Shown: piece after piece, positions 60,726 to 64,000 of the stretch
Layout of the letters: the number at the start of each line of letters is the position of its first letter
Position numbering within the stretch: the stretch's first letter is position 1
Origin: AWTP1-13 sp050248715
Lineage (GTDB): Bacteria; Pseudomonadota; Alphaproteobacteria; Rhizobiales; Hyphomicrobiaceae
Direction: 5' to 3'
DNA: 64,000 bases
Assembly (NCBI GenBank): GCA_050248715.1
Contig: JBFWRV010000014.1
Span: 35,816 to 99,815, forward strand
Notes under the pieces: generated by a model
Told to the model about the DNA's origin: nothing
What the model saw: the letters and a program-made list of their open reading frames with translations, nothing else
Database searches by the model: none
Translations under genes and position numbers: made by a program

Positions 60726-62195
60726 ATGTGGACAATTCTTTGGTGCGCGCGACTGAGTCTGTCGGCCCTATTTCTGTCAGCGATGCCCGCAGGAATTCTG
60801 GTGGCCAAGGGGGCCCCGACCCTCACCAGAAATCTGATAACGGACAAAATCAATTCTATTGCGACTTCCATTGCATACAAGCGCAGTTGTGATCTCGCCG
60901 CGTTCGTCGAACCAGGCGTGAGCGAGGCTAACCTTGGCCGAAAAATTGAATACAGCTATTGCCTAATTCTTGATCGAGGAGCGGACTGGGCAGGTGCGCG
61001 CGGGCACGCCAAAGCGGTTAGAGAGGGGCACCCCCTGATCGATATTCTCGCTCGCATGCTCAACTCGCAGGAATTTGCACAGAAGCACTCACTACCCGAG
61101 ATCGACGACCGGCAATTCGTGACCTTGCTTTACAATCTGCTGGTCGGCAGAGATCCAGACGAGGTAGGACTGGCGAGCTATCTGACCCACCTTGAAACAA
61201 AAGCGCTCAGCCGATCGGACGTCGGTGCAGCCATGCTTGGTTCATCTGAGTTCCGTGCAAAGCACCAGCTGCTTTTTGTGGAGAGCACGGATCTTTCCGG
61301 TGCTCCCCCCCTCAAGCGCCGATGCGAGCTGAGCGCATTCAACTCCGCCGATGACAGTTTTGCCAACGTTGTCGGTTATGCCTACTGTCTCATGCTCGGT
61401 CGAACAGCAGACGAGGTAGGGGCGCGAGAGCATATTCGATCCCTTGAGCGAGGATTGACCCCGACCGAAGTCCTTGCGGCCATGCTGAAATCCCACGAAT
61501 TTGCCAATACGCATGCCATCTCGAGTCTTGAGGACGAGCAATATATAGCTCTGCTTTACCGCCTTCTGGTCGAGAGGGAGCCCGACGGAGCCGGACGGGC
61601 GACTTTCCTGCGGCAGCTGGAAAGCGGAACGCTCGATCGCGCTGATATAGGCAGGGTCATGATGAGCTCCGACGAGTTCCGGGCAAAACATCCAATCATC
61701 TTTTCGCAGATCAACACTCCCGCAGTTACAGCCAGAAAATTGACGCGCCGCTGTGATTTGGGCGGTTTCGACAAGGAGGACGCCCGCCCGGCCAACCTGG
61801 TCAGCTACGGCTACTGTGTAATCCTAGGGCACCTGCCTGACGAGGCCCAGGCACGCAAGCTGTCGAATGCAGTGGGCAAGGGGTGGACGTCGGCAGACAT
61901 GCTTCTGGCTTTGCTCAATTCGGATGAATTCGCTAACGCATACGCGACCTCGGATCTCAACGACCGTCTTTACATAGCCTTGCTCTACCGCCTGCTGGTT
62001 GGGCGGGAGCCGGACGGAGGGGGGCTATCGAGCTTTCTGGCGCAGCTCGAGGGAAAGACGCTGACCCGGGCCGATCTTGGCAGGATCATGATCGGGTCTT
62101 CAGAGTTCCGAATGAAGCATCCGCTCCTGTTCCCGCCCGAGCAGCCGGGACGCTTGCAGCAGTTGTTGAAATGGGTGCGAAGCCTGAAATGGTGA
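60726..62195 (+). CDS. DUF4214 repeat protein, 489 aa
   Basis: An exported-looking protein (hydrophobic start LCARLSLSALFLSAMPAGIL after the first residues) made of three repeats of about 143 residues, roughly 55-195, 198-338 and 341-480. Each repeat starts R-x-C-[DE]-L, contains a first module ending in [ML]LxSxEFAxxxxxxxLxD, and a second, typical DUF4214 module, for example LYRLLVGREPDGGGLSSFLA followed by GRIMIGSSEFRMKHPLLF. DUF4214 modules are found in large secreted proteins and next to glycosyltransferases in polysaccharide loci. Base composition (about 47% GC in places) is lower than the core genome. No catalytic residues are recognised. Confidence 0.82.
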   Translation: MWTILWCARLSLSALFLSAMPAGILVAKGAPTLTRNLITDKINSIATSIAYKRSCDLAAFVEPGVSEANLGRKIEYSYCLILDRGADWAGARGHAKAVREGHPLIDILARMLNSQEFAQKHSLPEIDDRQFVTLLYNLLVGRDPDEVGLASYLTHLETKALSRSDVGAAMLGSSEFRAKHQLLFVESTDLSGAPPLKRRCELSAFNSADDSFANVVGYAYCLMLGRTADEVGAREHIRSLERGLTPTEVLAAMLKSHEFANTHAISSLEDEQYIALLYRLLVEREPDGAGRATFLRQLESGTLDRADIGRVMMSSDEFRAKHPIIFSQINTPAVTARKLTRRCDLGGFDKEDARPANLVSYGYCVILGHLPDEAQARKLSNAVGKGWTSADMLLALLNSDEFANAYATSDLNDRLYIALLYRLLVGREPDGGGLSSFLAQLEGKTLTRADLGRIMIGSSEFRMKHPLLFPPEQPGRLQQLLKWVRSLKW

Positions 62196-62472
62196 TTGCG
62201 TGTGCGGAATTCTACTACGACGGAGCAGCGGCGGCGCCGTCTGCAGATGGGCATACGGCGCGCCAACGCACGCCTCGCCGAAAGTTGTGCGGCCGCTCTT
62301 GGCTTGTTTTCCACTTCCGCGAGTAAGCGCAGCGTGAAGCGCGCGAATGGCTGGCGCAGCTTGCAGGTGCTTGGACACTCCTCTATGTAAACCATCCCCC
62401 GAGGCACGCCTTGCGCTGTCTACTTCGACGCTATCCAATAACCGCACTTAAAGTGCTTTTAGGAACTGCGCA

Positions 62473-63234
62473 GTGAAACCGAGCCGTACGGATCGCGCCT
62501 GGATGAGGTGGGGGGAGACGAACCCTTACCACGGGGTATTGATGGGTTTCGAAACGTCGCAGATGGCAGATCAAGCGCGACGTGAAGCGTTCTTCCGTAC
62601 TGGACACGATCATATTTCCGACGTTATGTCGCGCGTCAACGAAGCGATAGGTGGCTTTAATAATAAGGAGTCTGCGCTAGACTTCGGCTGTGGAGTCGGC
62701 CGACTGCTGGGACCCCTGGCCGCCGAGTTCCGACGTGTTGTTGGAGTCGATATCTCCGCGGATATGCGCGCGCTGGCGCATAAGAACACGCAAATGTATC
62801 CGAGCGTGCGCCTAGAAGCGTCACTAGCACCGTTGATATTGCGCAACGAACGCTTCGATCTTGTTCATACCATTATAGTGCTGCAGCATATAAACCCCGC
62901 CCAAGGAATGAATATTATAGAAGAGCTGCTTGACTTAGTACGCGTCGGGGGAGTGTTCCATCTGCATTTTACGATCGGAGATAGCAGGCATACACGGCGT
63001 ATGCTAAACTGGTTCCGGTATCGATTTCCCCCGCTGCACTGGGGTTATAATGTTGTACGCGGCCGTCCGTGGACCGAGCCGACCACCGAGATGCATGAGT
63101 ACGATATCCATTCTGTCTTGATGCTTGCGGCCAACAAGGGTGCGCGGGATGTGCTGGTCTATCCTAGCGATGAGGCCGGGCACCGCGGTGTAACGTTGAT
63201 CGGGCGGATCGGTCGCCCTGACGACCGCATTTGA
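62473..63234 (+). CDS. SAM-dependent methyltransferase, class I
   Basis: A 253-residue methyltransferase. Motif I is ALDFGCGVGRLLGPLAAEF at about residues 70-88 and motif II/III VVGVDISADMRALAH. LVHTIIVLQHINPAQGMNII is the motif IV region. The C-terminal half is atypical. GC falls to about 42% in parts, suggesting transfer. GTG 62473 has AGGA upstream; an internal ATG near codon 11 (RWGETNPY) is an alternative. It lies between a polysaccharide-type DUF4214 gene and manC, so a sugar or glycan substrate is plausible. Confidence 0.8.
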   Translation: MKPSRTDRAWMRWGETNPYHGVLMGFETSQMADQARREAFFRTGHDHISDVMSRVNEAIGGFNNKESALDFGCGVGRLLGPLAAEFRRVVGVDISADMRALAHKNTQMYPSVRLEASLAPLILRNERFDLVHTIIVLQHINPAQGMNIIEELLDLVRVGGVFHLHFTIGDSRHTRRMLNWFRYRFPPLHWGYNVVRGRPWTEPTTEMHEYDIHSVLMLAANKGARDVLVYPSDEAGHRGVTLIGRIGRPDDRI

Positions 63235-63851
63235 GCAAACGAGCGAACCTCTCCTGTGTTACGGAGCGTTTGACAGGAAAAGACCACGCGAGCCTGGCAA
63301 TGCGCCCGACGACGGGTCGTGGTTTTGCATCACCGCCGCTTAGGTCAGAATAGCTTCTCCAAGCGTCCGAAGGTGATTGATCTGCTCCCGGGGAAGGCCC
63401 TGGTTCGGGGTTAGAGTCTTCCGGTTGGTCCTCCTGGCTGGGAGCTGCTCAGTACCGCTCGGGGTGGGTCACCAACCGCGCTGCTTCGGCCATTCTTGCG
63501 AAGCGCAACGTTCAACCCCGCTCCCTCGCCGACGCCAGGGCCGGTGTCGACCTCGCCAGCCTTGCAACCGGGGCACCGAGTGGGGAGTCGTCCCAACATA
63601 GCGCCCGAACTGCCAGGGTGGCATCGAGCCAGTTAATGATCTTGAAGTGGGAATGTTGAACAATATGAATTAGCTCGGACATCGGAACGATCGAGCCCAG
63701 GAAAAGCGGCCAAACTATCAGATCCAGAAGCGCATGGACTATAGGGCTTCGACAATGGCCGGGCAGCACCAGTGGCTCAAGTCGGGGCTATTCCGGCGCT
63801 GGGATTGATCGTCATTGCGCTTTCCGGTGCGCTGACCAATCGGGGGCATCC
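63235..63851. other. Gene-poor region before the guanylyltransferase gene
   Basis: About 620 bases of mixed GC without a supported gene. Open frames on both strands are short, lack ribosome sites and match no family; an 85-residue minus-strand frame at 63512-63769 is the longest. The stretch may be decayed or mobile DNA at the edge of the polysaccharide locus. Confidence 0.4.
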
Positions 63852-64000
63852 TTGGATACGCAACATTTTGAAGTGTACCCAATCGTGCTCTCGGGCGGAT
63901 CGGGCACGCGCCTGTGGCCGCTGTCGCGCGCGATGTATCCGAAACAGTTCATCCGCTTCTCGCACGCGCAGGCGCACAGCTTCCTGTCCTCGACCCTGCT
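63852..64000 (+). CDS. manC: Mannose-1-phosphate guanylyltransferase (5' part; cut by window edge)
   Basis: The first 49 codons are present. After TTG 63852 (MDTQHFEVYP) comes the diagnostic nucleotidyltransferase loop IVLSGGSGTRLWPLSRAMYP and KQFIRF, the start of ManC/XanB/CpsB enzymes that make GDP-mannose from GTP and mannose-1-phosphate. TTG is chosen because no ATG lies in frame before the motif; the frame is open upstream with no alternative start seen. It supplies GDP-mannose-derived sugars to surface glycans, fitting the preceding methyltransferase and DUF4214 genes. Confidence 0.88.
   Translation, partial: MDTQHFEVYPIVLSGGSGTRLWPLSRAMYPKQFIRFSHAQAHSFLSSTL

Noticed and set aside
60493..60880. 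Minus-strand frames with C-x-x-C motifs upstream of the DUF4214 gene
   Set aside because: No ribosome site, overlap with the signal region of a supported gene, and no family.
63512..63769. 85-codon minus-strand frame in the gene-poor region
   Set aside because: Half is plausible protein and half is Arg/Ala/Ser filler; no ribosome site or family match, so not called.

Overview
The window reads as a chromosomal segment of a GC-rich alphaproteobacterium, most likely of the Hyphomicrobiales (Rhizobiales) type. The pointers are an Irr-type Fur regulator beside fabA-fabB-fabI, a circularly permuted two-piece tmRNA gene followed by the alphaproteobacterial form of SspB, a short phosphatidylserine decarboxylase next to a membrane phosphatidylserine synthase, a TIGR02301 protein and a solitary Flp pilin. 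No tRNA, rRNA, CRISPR array or complete insertion sequence was seen. Most genes are dense and overlap by 1-4 bases in short operons.

Left part (1-8.9 kb): the start of pqqD at the edge, an MFS transporter, a two-subunit CoA-transferase, a cupin protein, a triad resembling saxitoxin-cluster genes of non-toxin type (SxtJ, a 49-residue DUF5989 protein and a carbamoyltransferase), a tandem gamma-carbonic-anhydrase fusion whose two halves have lost complementary metal ligands, and ssrA-sspB.

Housekeeping block (8.9-17 kb): CPBP protease, thyA-folA (thyA has clearly foreign base composition), hflK-hflC-DUF2065, a DegP-type protease, psd and pssA. Between 17 and 40 kb are mixed accessory genes: FAD oxidoreductases, a TadG-like von Willebrand protein and Flp pilin, an ATP-grasp protein, a secreted triplicate-domain protein, a GmhB-type phosphatase, an XRE regulator divergent from a hydroxyacid dehydrogenase with a truncated MFS gene, the ygfZ-tag-HD hydrolase operon, an L,D-transpeptidase, a LysE exporter, a NUDIX hydrolase, a ClpN-like coiled-coil protein and a formyltransferase.

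Transport and metabolism (40-60 kb): a branched-chain-type ABC operon (livG-livF-livH-livM and two paralogous binding proteins) ends in a GntR gene and starts near a perfect 13-base palindrome. Then come a glyoxylate-reductase-like dehydrogenase, an SH3 protein, irr, fabA-fabB-fabI for unsaturated fatty acid synthesis, and murI. A minus-strand polar amino acid ABC operon with an M20 peptidase and an agmatinase-family ureohydrolase faces a LysR regulator and an M28 peptidase across a region with two dyads.

Right end (60.4-64 kb): a lower-GC region with a three-repeat DUF4214 protein, a methyltransferase, a gene-poor stretch and the start of a mannose-1-phosphate guanylyltransferase gene, probably the edge of a surface-polysaccharide locus.
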